A stretch of DNA of 64,000 nt from Virgibacillus_O xinjiangensis (GCF_042643145.1 NZ_JBHRSA010000042.1:1-64000); one strand, 5' to 3'. Positions 51,054-59,927 are shown, numbered from the stretch's first letter. The notes: generated from the sequence alone by a model not told the origin. Numbers and translations: made by a program.

Positions 51054-52400
51054 TTAAATACCAGCTTCATAGACTTTTCCATCGCGGAGCTTGTCAAATG
51101 TTTCTTTTGCCTGGCCGAGGATGTCTCCTTCGTTCTTAAGCAAGTCGTAAGCAGTCAGGGCCATGGTGCTTGCGGCCAGGTGCATGCCTTTATAGCCGAT
51201 TTGGGTTCCGAATGAAGCGGTCGCTTGCCAAGAATGCAGGGCAGTTCCTGCAGGTGCACATGTGGTGGTGACCATGCCTGTCGGGACAATCCAGCTTACA
51301 TCGCCGACGTCCGTGGAACCTGGGATGGAGGAACCCGCTTGATATGGCGAGAAAGAGATGGAGGTCCGCAGTAGCTCCTCGATCGGCTTTCCTTGGGTTG
51401 GCAGCGATTTTGCAAGGTTCTGTGCAAATTCCTGTTCCTCTTCTGTATATGCCAGCGGATTGCTTTCCTGCATATTTTTATACATCAATTCATTCAATGG
51501 GTCATTTGGCAAGGTATCATAGGCAAAGGCCAGAATCTCGGATTCTACCTCTGTCTCACTCATCATCGCGGCGCCTTTGGCAATCTTTTCTACCCGGTGG
51601 AGAATTCCTTCCACTTCGGCTTTGGAACGAGCTCGAAGGAAATACCAGACCGTGGCTGATTCCGGCACAATGTTCGGTGCCAGGCCTCCATCGGTGATGG
51701 TGTAATGCATGCGCGTGCCGTCCGGAACATGTTCCCGCAGGTAATTGGTTCCAATGTTCATCAGCTCCACACTGTCGAGGGCACTTCTACCCGCTTCAGG
51801 TGAGGCAGCTGCATGTGCCGGCTTTCCTTTGAAATGAAATTTAACCGACACCATGGACTGCATGGCTTTATGCATGACGGCATTGCCTGTCATCGGATGC
51901 CATGTCAAGGCACTGTCAAGATCATCAAAGACGCCGGACTTGGCCATATAAGTCTTTCCGGATAATACTTCCTCTGCCGGACAGCCATAATAGCGGATGG
52001 TTCCTTGGATTCCTTCCGCTTCCATCGTTTCTTTCAATGCAATAACTGCTTCTACTCCTGCCGTTCCAAGAAGGTTGTGGCCGCATCCGTGCCCAGGCCC
52101 GTTCTGGACGACTTCTTCTTTGTCTGGACCTGCCTTTTGCGAGAGGCCAGGGAGAGCGTCAAACTCTCCAAGAATACCGATCACCGGCTCCCCCTGTCCG
52201 TATTCCGCCACAAACGCGGTAGGGATATCAGCGATCGGCTTGCTGATGCTGAATCCTGCTTCGTTCAATGCATTGCTTTGTAATTCACTTGCATATTCTT
52301 CCTCATAGGCAGTTTGTGGGTGGTCCCAAATATCTTGTGCCATCGCTGTATAGGTCTGTTTATGCTGTTCGATCCATTCCATGATTGCTGCTTTGCTCAA
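51054..52400 (-). CDS. M20-family amidohydrolase, AbgB type
   Basis: 448-residue zinc peptidase-like enzyme. Metal ligands: H-G-C-G-H-N-L-L-G, P-A-E-E-V and W-H-P-M; lid-domain F-K-G-K-P-A-H-A-A-A-S-P. Closest by eye to AbgB (p-aminobenzoyl-glutamate hydrolase) and related N-acyl or amino-acid amidohydrolases. It is the last gene of a minus-strand operon with two membrane proteins that probably import its substrate. The ATG follows GGAGTGGAAG. Confidence 0.85.
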   Translation of the reverse strand: MSKAAIMEWIEQHKQTYTAMAQDIWDHPQTAYEEEYASELQSNALNEAGFSISKPIADIPTAFVAEYGQGEPVIGILGEFDALPGLSQKAGPDKEEVVQNGPGHGCGHNLLGTAGVEAVIALKETMEAEGIQGTIRYYGCPAEEVLSGKTYMAKSGVFDDLDSALTWHPMTGNAVMHKAMQSMVSVKFHFKGKPAHAAASPEAGRSALDSVELMNIGTNYLREHVPDGTRMHYTITDGGLAPNIVPESATVWYFLRARSKAEVEGILHRVEKIAKGAAMMSETEVESEILAFAYDTLPNDPLNELMYKNMQESNPLAYTEEEQEFAQNLAKSLPTQGKPIEELLRTSISFSPYQAGSSIPGSTDVGDVSWIVPTGMVTTTCAPAGTALHSWQATASFGTQIGYKGMHLAASTMALTAYDLLKNEGDILGQAKETFDKLRDGKVYEAGI

Positions 52401-52418
52401 TTGCTTCCACTCCTTTGT

Positions 52419-53135
52419 TTATGCCTGTTTTTCTTTATATTTTTCCAGACGAAGACAGATGAAGACAGTAAGTACAATGCAGAATAGACTCTTTAAGTAT
52501 ATGGGCAAGGCTGTAAGATTGATGATCAACCCTACCACCAGAGCAATGACGCCATAGCTCGGTTTTTTCAAGGCAAATTGGGCTAGCACCGCTCCGAAAA
52601 TCGCCGGCAGGATGAGGGGGAAAACACTTTGAATGCTTTCCGGTATGATCGAAATTACGACAGACCCGGCAAGAATGATCGGGATGAGAATCACCTTATT
52701 GACGAGGGATGCTGCACCGATTCCGAGGGTGGCCGTAAGCTCACCTTTTTTCGTTCCAGGTTCTGCCCCGACAGCATGCTGCGCTGCCGCTGCGGCAGGA
52801 AGGCACATATTGCCGATATTCCCGGTAAGGAAACTGATGTAAGTCCCGGAAACTCCAAGGATGGGAAAATACATGACCGGTTCCAATACCCAGACAACCG
52901 CAATCACCCCGGCATAAGCGGCAAATGCGCTTAGAATGACATTCCATCCTGGATGAAGCCCCAGACCGAATGAAAGGTAGAGCGGGAGCAACAAGGTCAG
53001 GCCAATGACAGACCATAACGTCAACCTGCCCCAGAAATGCGCTTTTTCATGGTAGGCATCCATGGAAAGGGAAGCTTCGTCAGATGATGATATGTCGGGA
53101 GCGGCAGAATTCAGTTCTGCGTGTTGATCATTCAT
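52419..53135 (-). CDS. Small integral membrane protein, transporter partner
   Basis: 238 residues. A hydrophilic N-terminal 40 residues rich in acids and Ser precede six predicted helices (S-V-I-G-L-T-L-L-L-P-L-Y-L, G-V-I-A-V-V-W-V-L, A-A-S-L-V-N-K-V-I-L-I-P). I do not recognise a named family, though the layout G-N-I-G-N-M-C-L-P in a loop is distinctive. It lies 18 bases from the amidohydrolase and 21 from the DUF5058 protein, so the two membrane proteins probably form one permease. Confidence 0.65.
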   Translation of the reverse strand: MNDQHAELNSAAPDISSSDEASLSMDAYHEKAHFWGRLTLWSVIGLTLLLPLYLSFGLGLHPGWNVILSAFAAYAGVIAVVWVLEPVMYFPILGVSGTYISFLTGNIGNMCLPAAAAAQHAVGAEPGTKKGELTATLGIGAASLVNKVILIPIILAGSVVISIIPESIQSVFPLILPAIFGAVLAQFALKKPSYGVIALVVGLIINLTALPIYLKSLFCIVLTVFICLRLEKYKEKQA

Positions 53136-53156
53136 GGAATTCCTCCTTTGTATGTA

Positions 53157-53867
53157 TTAGATGACGAAGTAGCCGATGCATAGACTGATGAGAATGGACA
53201 GGCCGAGCGACCATTCGCGCAGCCATTTGATCTGATGCTTGTCTGAAATCTTGGAGACGATGACCATCGTCGCGCTTGCGGCAATGACGACAATGACAGG
53301 GGCCAATCCTTTTATCATTTCTGCACTTGCCAGGTTGCCGAATGCTGCAACCATCGCAGCAGTGGCAAAAATGCTCATCGTCTTTTTGCTCTTTTCTCCT
53401 TTGCTTGTCAGTTTCTTTTCCAATTTGCCAAGCGATTTGGTAGCGAGGGCTGTAAATAAGAGCCACCCCATACCACCAAGACATAACGTCCACACCACTG
53501 CGGTGAAGACAGTTTGGCTAAAGTTTTCTCCGCCAAGGCTAGCTCCAGCGGCTTCGGCCCCAAAGCTTGCGCCGACAGATTCGATCGGGGCGGAACCGAT
53601 CACGCCAATCCGCATCAAGGTGAGCGGATCCCCGAGGAAGGCGATCAGGGAAATGGCGACAATGACAATCGCAAAGGAAGGGCCGATTGCCGCGATGGCA
53701 CCTGTTTTCAGGGCACTGTTTACCTCTTGCTTGCTCATCCCGGCATCCCTGCTTGCCTTCGCTGCAAGCTGAATGAATTTGATGCTTTGAAAAATAACGA
53801 TGCCGATCACGATCGAAGCAATAACCCAAATAAGACTGCTGTTGGCCAGTTCCATTGCCTGCTGCAT
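53157..53867 (-). CDS. DUF5058-family membrane protein
   Basis: 236 residues with about six helices. The first segment (L-I-W-V-I-A-S-I-V-I-G-I-V-I-F-Q-S), the A-L-K-T-G-A-I-A-A-I-G-P-S-F-A-I loop and the K-S-K-K-T-M-S-I-F-A-T-A-A-M segment fit DUF5058, a predicted small transporter subunit. First gene of the amidohydrolase operon. The ATG has GAGGGAAT upstream and a good promoter at 53917-53946. Confidence 0.7.
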   Translation of the reverse strand: MQQAMELANSSLIWVIASIVIGIVIFQSIKFIQLAAKASRDAGMSKQEVNSALKTGAIAAIGPSFAIVIVAISLIAFLGDPLTLMRIGVIGSAPIESVGASFGAEAAGASLGGENFSQTVFTAVVWTLCLGGMGWLLFTALATKSLGKLEKKLTSKGEKSKKTMSIFATAAMVAAFGNLASAEMIKGLAPVIVVIAASATMVIVSKISDKHQIKWLREWSLGLSILISLCIGYFVI

Positions 53868-53903
53868 CTGATTCCCTCATTTCTGTATTAGTATGACTTT
53901 TCA

Positions 53904-53946
53904 AATAATTGGTTTAATTATACACATAGTAAAAATAATTGGTCAA
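53904..53946 (-). promoter_or_regulatory. Promoter of the DUF5058-amidohydrolase operon with paired repeats
   Basis: On the minus strand TTGACC and TATAAT are 18 bases apart. The direct repeat AATAATTGGT occurs at 53904-53913 and 53934-53943, exactly 30 bases apart, one copy overlapping the -35 region and one just downstream of the -10. This is a likely repressor site. Confidence 0.6.
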
Positions 53947-54562
53947 TATCTGTAGAAAAATGCCTGGCATCCTGAGCATCTTCTTTCCTATTATATAGGG
54001 GGATATTGCTGACTATATTAGCATCAGTGTAATAGTAGATTCAGAATGGTGATGTAAACAACTTGAGTAGCTGCAGGCTTATAATGATACTGAAAAGGAA
54101 GGAATCATGCAAGACGATTGTTTTGAAAAGGGGGCGGGGGAGGAGCGGAGTATTGGATGTTCTGAAAAAATGATAGAAGTGTATGGAAGTTGCACCTCGA
54201 TATGGGGTGTTTTTTTGCTTCTATTATTATGTAGGGTTCACACCAATTGTCTGAATCCCTCCTCGAATCAGGGAGTATATACCCGGGAATAGTTCCATTC
54301 GGGCAGGAACAGGGGAGGATAGAAGTCGAAAAGTTGGCAGCCAATAGGAAGGTAGCACTATCCGACAAAATTCTACATAACAGGAGCACTGGGGGATACC
54401 GGTTTTGCCAGTTCCATAGCATAATAAGTTTAGTAAGGCAGACAAGAACATCAAATGAAATAGACAGGGAGGACAGGCCTGGTAACAGATAGAGAGACTG
54501 ATTGGGTCGTTCATTGCATTTATATAACTATCATATTTTATTTTTCCAAGGAGGAAATGGAT
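53947..54562. other. Gene-poor region before the WxL pair
   Basis: About 600 bases. A frame at 54107-54292 has a good ribosome site (AAAAGGAAGGA), but its middle is a hairpin with T7 (54188-54222), so it is more likely a short terminated transcript than a protein. Nothing else is supported. The WxL promoter presumably lies in the AT-rich part just before 54541. Confidence 0.35.
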
Positions 54563-55114
54563 TTGAACAAATTAGTAAAGAAGTTTGCGGTTGGTACATT
54601 GGCAGTAGGTTTGGCAGCAGGGGCGTTCGCTCCATCGGCGTTGGCGGCGTCACAGGATGTAGAGTCAACTATTACAGGCGGAACTCTATCACTGGATGCT
54701 CCCACCATTCAGACCTTTAGTGGCGTGGAGTTGAATGGTGCAATACAAACATCTACCGCTTCAATTGATGAATTCACCGTAAAGGATGCAAGAGGAAGCG
54801 GTGAGGGATGGAAACTTAGCGTTTCATCAACCCAATTGACTAATGGGACGAATACTTTGCCTGCAGGAAGCTTAAAAATTACGGAACCTACACTGACTGC
54901 AGGAGAAGGCTCAGACGATCTTAGTACAGTTAACGTATTAAGTGGAGCTATCGATAATGAGAGTGGAGTAAAACTTCTTTCTGCTGAAACAGACGGCGGA
55001 ATGGGAACGTATACGGTTAGCGGGTCTAACCTAAATATCAACCTTCAACCAAAAGATGCCAAAGCAGGTACGTACAGCTCTACTGTCACTTTCAATCTGA
55101 CAACTGGACCTTAA
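54563..55114 (+). CDS. WxL-domain secreted surface protein
   Basis: 183 residues with a signal peptide (K-K-F-A-V-G-T-L-A-V-G-L-A-A-G-A-F-A, cleavage after A-L-A-A). The first WxL motif is in G-E-G-W-K-L-S-V. The second segment A-K-A-G-T-Y-S-S-T-V-T-F-N-L near the end is the usual WxL close. Such proteins bind peptidoglycan non-covalently. AAGGAGG is only 2 bases from an ATG at 54557 but 8 bases from the TTG at 54563, so the TTG is preferred. The next gene encodes the partner DUF916 protein. Confidence 0.88.
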   Translation: MNKLVKKFAVGTLAVGLAAGAFAPSALAASQDVESTITGGTLSLDAPTIQTFSGVELNGAIQTSTASIDEFTVKDARGSGEGWKLSVSSTQLTNGTNTLPAGSLKITEPTLTAGEGSDDLSTVNVLSGAIDNESGVKLLSAETDGGMGTYTVSGSNLNINLQPKDAKAGTYSSTVTFNLTTGP

Positions 55115-55131
55115 GTTTAATCACTATAAAT

Positions 55132-55164
55132 AGACCGATTCTGCATGGGATCGGTCTTTCTGTT
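55132..55164 (+). terminator. Terminator or attenuator after the WxL gene
   Basis: AGACCGAT pairs with ATCGGTCT, followed by TTCTGTTT. It would lower, not abolish, expression of the DUF916 gene. Confidence 0.65.
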
Positions 55165-55238
55165 TGGAATAAACAGGAAAAGGGAATAGCCAAGGTAGTG
55201 AAAACAGGACTCGGAAATGCGGAAAGGGATGAAAACTG

Positions 55239-56261
55239 ATGCGATTCACTTTGACGACTTTTTGTGGAATCCTTCTATTATTATGGCCGATGACTACACA
55301 TGCGGATACAGTAGGGAGCCCGATTGAAATCGAACCGGTGCCTGCTGATAACCAGAATGAGGAGATAAGCGGTTATTTCGACCTCTCCGTAGAGCCTGGC
55401 CAGAAGCAGACCATCGAGCTCAAGGTCACCAATAATACGGAGGAAGGGTTGATCTTGCGGGGAGAGACCGTGAATGCGTATACACATCCAACGGGTGGGA
55501 TGTTGTATGGGATGGACATAGACTCTGAAAGGGCACTTCTCCTGGAGGATGCTGTCCGTTTAGCGGATTACATGGAAATCGACGAGGAGATTTCGGTTCC
55601 TCCCAATTCTTCGGTGAATGTACCAGTGGACATAACCGTTCCGGATGTGGAAGCAGGAACACTCCTTGGCGCGATTAATTTGACCACAGAGCCGACTACC
55701 CAGGTAGAGGAAGCGGCGGAAGAGGACGCAGCGAATTTTGTGCTGAATACGGAAACCACCTATAGTGTTGCCGTGCAGTTGAACCTGCCGGAAGAAGCAT
55801 CTACAGACTTCTCGCTTGGCGAGGTGGGGATCATCAGTAACACGGCCGAGGTATATATGGAAATGACCAACCAAGCGCAGATGATCCAGGAAAACATCAA
55901 AGGTACGTATACGGTCAGCGATGAAGCTGGAAATGAGCTGTTCAGCGGGGATATTCCTACCTTTAAAATGGCACCGAAATCCGGCATCCAATATGTCATG
56001 CCATGGGAGCATGAGAGTCTAGAGGATGGAGATTATACCCTGACTATCAGCGGAACGGCAGGCACCGAGCAGTTTGCTGCAACAGAAACATTCACCATCG
56101 CAAATGATGATGTGCAGGCCTATGCCGAACGGAATATGCCGGAAGTCGCCTCACCTGTAAATCAGGGCATCTCCATATGGGTATGGATCCTTGCAGCAGC
56201 TGCCTTTGGTATCGGCATGCTGTTTGTCGGAAGGAAGATGAGCGGATCGAAGAGTGGGTAA
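55239..56261 (+). CDS. WxL-interacting protein (DUF916-DUF3324)
   Basis: 340 residues with a signal peptide (cleavage near T-H-A-D) and a DUF916 domain (about 28-150: Y-F-D-L-S-V-E-P-G-Q-K-Q-T-I-E-L-K-V-T-N-N-T). A DUF3324 domain follows (about 160-290: Y-S-V-A-V-Q-L-N-L). A C-terminal membrane helix I-W-V-W-I-L-A-A-A-A-F-G-I-G is followed by basic residues. In known WxL systems this protein anchors the WxL protein at the envelope. Usual third partners with LPxTG anchors are absent. Confidence 0.88.
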   Translation: MRFTLTTFCGILLLLWPMTTHADTVGSPIEIEPVPADNQNEEISGYFDLSVEPGQKQTIELKVTNNTEEGLILRGETVNAYTHPTGGMLYGMDIDSERALLLEDAVRLADYMEIDEEISVPPNSSVNVPVDITVPDVEAGTLLGAINLTTEPTTQVEEAAEEDAANFVLNTETTYSVAVQLNLPEEASTDFSLGEVGIISNTAEVYMEMTNQAQMIQENIKGTYTVSDEAGNELFSGDIPTFKMAPKSGIQYVMPWEHESLEDGDYTLTISGTAGTEQFAATETFTIANDDVQAYAERNMPEVASPVNQGISIWVWILAAAAFGIGMLFVGRKMSGSKSG

Positions 56262-56265
56262 GGCA

Positions 56266-56311
56266 AGCAGCCATCTTTTCCTGAATAAGGGCAGAGGTGG
56301 CTGTTTTTTTC
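56266..56311 (+). terminator. Terminator after the WxL-interacting gene
   Basis: CAGCCA(TCT) pairs with (AGA)(GG)TGGCTG, followed by T7. Confidence 0.7.
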
Positions 56312-56394
56312 ATGGACAGAAATCGAATCTAGCCAAGCCATCCATTACCCGCCCGCTTTCATCCTATGATATCCTATCGTCAGGAGGGATCCGG

Positions 56395-57246
56395 ATGATC
56401 TATATCGGCCTGACAGGATGGGGTGACCACTATTCCCTGTATCCAGCCCAAATCAAGCCTAAGGATAAATTATCAGAGTACAGCAGCCATTTTCCTGTGG
56501 TGGAGGTGGATGCTTCGTTCTATGCCGTGCAGCCGGAGCGGAATGCCGCCAAATGGGCAGCGGATACGCCTGGAAATTTCCGCTTTGTGGTGAAAGCTTA
56601 TCAGGGAATGACCGGGCATCAGCGCACCGAAATCCCGTTTGAGACGAAGAAGGAGATGTTCGAGGCGTTCAAGGCGTCGCTCCAGCCTTATCAGCGAGCT
56701 GGCAAACTGGCGATGGTCCTGTTCCAATTCCCACCGTGGTTCGACTGCCGGAAGGAAAACGTGAACTATTTACGCTACTGCAAAAAGATGATGGGAGATA
56801 TCCCGGTGGCGCTGGAATTCCGGCACCAATCCTGGTTCCACAGCAGGTACCGCGAAGGCACGCTGTCCTTCATGAAGGAGGAGGGGTGGATCCATTCGAT
56901 CGCGGATGAACCGCAAAATGGCAATGGCTCGATCCCTATCGTTCCGGAAGTGACTCACCCTGATATGACGCTGGTTCGCATGCATGGCAGGAATTATCAC
57001 GGATGGGTCAAACCGAGCAGCAAGGACACGAACTGGCGGGAAGTCCGCTATCTATATAAATATAATGAACAGGAACTGGCAGAGTGGGTGAAGCGAGTCA
57101 AGGAGCTTTGCACATCCAGCAAAGACATCATCGTATTGTTCAATAATAATTCCGGCGGAGACGCGGCGGATAATGCGAAACAATTCCAGCGGATGCTGGG
57201 GATTGAGTATGAGGGATTGTCGTCGAAGCAGCTGGGGTTGTTTTAG
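56395..57246 (+). CDS. DUF72-family (YecE-like) protein
   Basis: 283 residues, TIM-barrel DUF72: I-G-L-T-G-W-G-D-H at the start, V-E-V-D-A-S-F-Y-A-V-Q, F-R-F-V-V-K-A-Y-Q, L-F-Q-F-P-P-W-F, A-L-E-F-R-H-Q-S-W and V-R-M-H-G-R-N. Function is unproven, though family members have been linked to nucleic-acid metabolism. The ATG at 56395 follows AGGAGGGATCC; longer frames lack a ribosome site. Confidence 0.85.
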   Translation: MIYIGLTGWGDHYSLYPAQIKPKDKLSEYSSHFPVVEVDASFYAVQPERNAAKWAADTPGNFRFVVKAYQGMTGHQRTEIPFETKKEMFEAFKASLQPYQRAGKLAMVLFQFPPWFDCRKENVNYLRYCKKMMGDIPVALEFRHQSWFHSRYREGTLSFMKEEGWIHSIADEPQNGNGSIPIVPEVTHPDMTLVRMHGRNYHGWVKPSSKDTNWREVRYLYKYNEQELAEWVKRVKELCTSSKDIIVLFNNNSGGDAADNAKQFQRMLGIEYEGLSSKQLGLF

Positions 57247-57267
57247 CGTGTGGAATGGATACATGAA

Positions 57268-57352
57268 GAGCCTGAGTCCCTGTTTTAGGGCTCAGGCTTT
57301 TAGGGAGAAAGCTATAACAAGCTCAGGCATTCACCCAAGGCCTGAGCTTGTT
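57268..57352 (+). terminator. Two consecutive terminator hairpins
   Basis: AGCCTGAGTCCCT/AGGGCTCAGGCT with TTTTA (57270-57302), then AACAAGCTCAGGC/GCCTGAGCTTGTT (57318-57352). The first ends the DUF72 gene. The second lacks a T run. Confidence 0.7.
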
Positions 57353-57643
57353 ATGGTCGGTAAACGGAAATTCAAGGTCGAATTAATCGGTCCACATTTT
57401 CATAGCCAGTACGAAAAAAGAGAAAAACTCGGTGGCTCTTTTCAACAAGGTAACCCTCCTCGTTTAAATGTTAATTTAACGATAGCATGGTCTGAATTGA
57501 TTGAATATTATGTTGGGAGGAAATCTGACAGAGAAATTTTATGGAGATACAGTGGCAAAAAGTCAGTTTTTCCTATTGTAATAGATCTGCTATCGAGAGA
57601 GTTTGCTCGGAAGATGGCAATCCACAGCTTATTTTTTTCGTAA
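57353..57643 (+). CDS. Doubtful small reading frame
   Basis: 96 codons of protein-like but unrecognised sequence (K-F-K-V-E-L-I-G-P-H-F-H-S-Q-Y, L-I-E-Y-Y-V-G-R-K-S-D). Its ATG abuts the preceding hairpin and has no ribosome site. It could be the tail of a decayed gene. Otherwise the space between DUF72 and the MFS gene holds nothing evident. Confidence 0.2.
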   Translation: MVGKRKFKVELIGPHFHSQYEKREKLGGSFQQGNPPRLNVNLTIAWSELIEYYVGRKSDREILWRYSGKKSVFPIVIDLLSREFARKMAIHSLFFS

Positions 57644-57690
57644 TCGTGCTGTATGGAATCCTCCCTCTAAAGATCCTTGCCCACCCGCGG

Positions 57691-58830
57691 CTATCCAGCA
57701 AATTTCTTCGGCCCCATCACAACAGCCATCATGCCGACCAATCCATAAAGGATGAAGGTCGTGGCATAGCCCAACTCCTCGATGAACCACCCTGCGAGTA
57801 CGGAACCTACCACCTGGCCCACTGCCAAAAGGAGAAATGGAATGCCGATCCCTAAGGAGGCATTCGTCAGGAATACGCGGATTCCCCAGACAAGGAGGAC
57901 TCCGGTCAAGAAGATGTACGCACCACCAAAAATCCCAGCCGATACATAAGACAGGAGCCAACTGCCTGATGCAGCAGCCAATAGGATCGGAGCAATTGCA
58001 ACCGACAAACTCCCTACCTTGTAAGTGAAAGACAGGCCTCTCTTCTCAATCAAAAACCCGGAAAAGCCTCCTAGCACACCGAACAGTCCGATTGTCACCC
58101 AAAATCCAGAAAGCTGCCAGTCACTATAGTTGCCAGCCACGTCGATAAAAGACCGGGAAAACGCCCAGTACGCAGCAGTGGAAATGCCGAGGAAAAGGGA
58201 GGCGATGATCAAAGGGATGGCTCCCTTCACTCCCTGTATCGACAGGCTCCCTTTTTCCATCCTCACCTTCGACCCAGACCTTCGCCTTGGCATGGCGCGG
58301 AAATTCCAGATTACCACGAGTAGGGTCAAAACAGCATAGATGCCATAGGTCAACCTCCAATTCTCCAACAACAGCATCGCCCCTACTCCAGAAAGGACAA
58401 TCCCCAAACTTGTCCCAGAATTGATCCATGTGTTCGCCTTCCCTTGCCGTTCCTCCTTGATCCAAAGAGAAATCGCTGCGCCATAGGGCGGAGAGACAAG
58501 CCCCGTGCTTCCTCCGGCAAGTAGCACTCCTAACGCGAGCACCCATGCATGGGGAGCCATGGACATCAGCAGCATTCCGGCTAAAGCAGATAGCCCTGCA
58601 GCCGTGACCATCCTTCTGGGGCCTTCTCTCGTCGTAATGACCGTAGACAGGATGATCGTGAAGCAATAGGCCAAGTAAAACAACGAAGAGATCACCCCGG
58701 ATACAGACTCCGACATATCAAGGGATTCACTGATTCCAGGAAGGAGCAATCCGAAACTGAACCTCGCCAGACCATAAGTGGCAGCAATCATCGCGACTCC
58801 AGGCAATACCAACGTTGAAAATTTCATCAT
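57691..58830 (-). CDS. MFS transporter, YbfB/YjiJ-like
   Basis: 379-residue twelve-helix permease of the major facilitator group: A-T-Y-G-L-A-R-F-S-F-G in helix 1, R-E-G-P-R-R-M in the 2-3 loop, P-P-Y-G-A-A-I-S, and a second half starting I-I-A-S-L-F-L-G-I-S-T-A. The ATG at 58830 is chosen because GTGAGG lies 6 bases upstream. It follows a TetR gene on the same strand, and both promoters carry the same palindrome, so it is probably an efflux or uptake pump induced by the TetR ligand. Its substrate is unknown. Confidence 0.85.
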   Translation of the reverse strand: MMKFSTLVLPGVAMIAATYGLARFSFGLLLPGISESLDMSESVSGVISSLFYLAYCFTIILSTVITTREGPRRMVTAAGLSALAGMLLMSMAPHAWVLALGVLLAGGSTGLVSPPYGAAISLWIKEERQGKANTWINSGTSLGIVLSGVGAMLLLENWRLTYGIYAVLTLLVVIWNFRAMPRRRSGSKVRMEKGSLSIQGVKGAIPLIIASLFLGISTAAYWAFSRSFIDVAGNYSDWQLSGFWVTIGLFGVLGGFSGFLIEKRGLSFTYKVGSLSVAIAPILLAAASGSWLLSYVSAGIFGGAYIFLTGVLLVWGIRVFLTNASLGIGIPFLLLAVGQVVGSVLAGWFIEELGYATTFILYGLVGMMAVVMGPKKFAG

Positions 58831-58854
58831 ACCCATCCTCACTTTAAAATTATA

Positions 58855-58870
58855 TAGAACGACCTTTCTA
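58855..58870. promoter_or_regulatory. TetR operator upstream of the MFS gene
   Basis: TAGAACGACCTTTCTA, identical over all 16 bases to the site at 59469-59484. The outer TAGAA/TTCTA arms are perfect. Confidence 0.7.
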
Positions 58871-58887
58871 GTTTAGGGGTAAAAAAA

Positions 58888-59442
58888 TTACGATGTATGA
58901 CGGACAAGGGTCCGTGCCATCGCAATGGAATATTCTGTTGCCTTCTCAGCGCCAATCAATGTCGTCATGGAAGTGGTACCTTCGAGCAGCAGTGTAATTT
59001 GGTTCGCAAAATCACGTTCGTTTTCTTTCCCTTTCCTTTGGGCAAGCAGTTGGAAGTATTCAAGCAATCTCTTTTTATGTCCTCTTGCAATGTTTTCAAT
59101 CTCATTATCTGTTCCCGCATAATCCTCGATCGCCCGCAAAAACATATCCCCTTTATAGGACTGTTCCTTCAGCCAGCGACCATGTGCTTCCACAGCAAGA
59201 ATGAACGGTGAATCGGAATCCATTTCCACATGGGCATCCAAATAAGACCAGTAGCGTTCTTCCCGCTGCCGGAGCACCTCTTCGACCAGATTGTCCTTGG
59301 AGGAGAAATGATTATAAAGTGTCATGGTGGCGACATTCGCTTCGCTGATAATCTGCTTCAACCCTACTCCACGAAATCCATGTTCATAAAATAACTGTTC
59401 CGCAACTTTCAGTAATGTATCTCTCTTTTTCGATTGAACCAT
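58888..59442 (-). CDS. TetR-family repressor
   Basis: 184 residues. The N-terminal helix-turn-helix reads D-T-L-L-K-V-A-E-Q-L-F-Y-E-H-G-F-R-G-V-G then A-T-M-T-L-Y-N-H-F-S-S-K-D-N-L. The rest is the helical ligand domain. AAGGAAGG lies 8 bases before the ATG. Identical palindromes lie upstream of its own gene and of the MFS gene, so it very likely represses both. Confidence 0.9.
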   Translation of the reverse strand: MVQSKKRDTLLKVAEQLFYEHGFRGVGLKQIISEANVATMTLYNHFSSKDNLVEEVLRQREERYWSYLDAHVEMDSDSPFILAVEAHGRWLKEQSYKGDMFLRAIEDYAGTDNEIENIARGHKKRLLEYFQLLAQRKGKENERDFANQITLLLEGTTSMTTLIGAEKATEYSIAMARTLVRHTS

Positions 59443-59468
59443 ATTGTTATATCCTTCCTTTTGTTAGG

Positions 59469-59484
59469 TAGAACGACCTTTCTA
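59469..59484. promoter_or_regulatory. TetR operator upstream of its own gene
   Basis: TAGAACGACCTTTCTA, 27 bases before the TetR start; same as the site before the MFS gene. Confidence 0.7.
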
Positions 59485-59540
59485 TCTTACATGGTATCAC
59501 TCACCCTATTTTATCGTCAATCATTTGTGGTGAACTTGGG

Positions 59541-59806
59541 CGAGGGCCCCACTCACTTGGGCGCCAGCACGCACCACTCGTGCCGCACACCCACTCACTC
59601 GGGCCGCGCCCCGCACCACTCGGGCCGCACACCCACTCACTCGGGCCCCGCACCCACTCACTCGTGCCCCGCCCCGCACCACTCGGGCCGCACACCCACT
59701 CACTCGGGCCCCGCACCCACTCACTCGTGCCGCACACCCACTCACTCGTGCCGCACACCCGCTCACTCGTGCCACACCCCCACTCACTCAGGCCACACAC
59801 GCCCCC
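59541..59806 (+). repeat. 21-bp-period GC-rich array, locus 6
   Basis: About 12 units, the most regular array: ACTCACTCGGGCCCCGCACC and ACTCACTCGTGCCGCACACC types alternate. Spacing is 21 bp in most units. It fills the divergent region between the TetR gene and the histidine kinase gene and ends about 120 bases before the kinase start. Confidence 0.88.
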
Positions 59807-59927
59807 CCAAAACACACCCACACATCCCACAAATTGACGGCTATGCTAAAATGTAAGAATAGATGACATTGAGGACCTATGCTGAATAGTGAGAATAGTC
59901 CTCATTGCAGCCGGAGGGGGTGCTTCT

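Noticed and set aside
54107..54292. 61-codon frame with a good ribosome site before the WxL gene
   Set aside because: Its middle contains a hairpin followed by T7, typical of a terminator, and the residues resemble no protein. Kept only as a possible short transcript.
59501..59856. Apparent proteins rich in His-Ser-Gly or Val-Cys-Gly on both strands at locus 6
   Set aside because: These are products of the repeat period, open on both strands and lacking ribosome sites.
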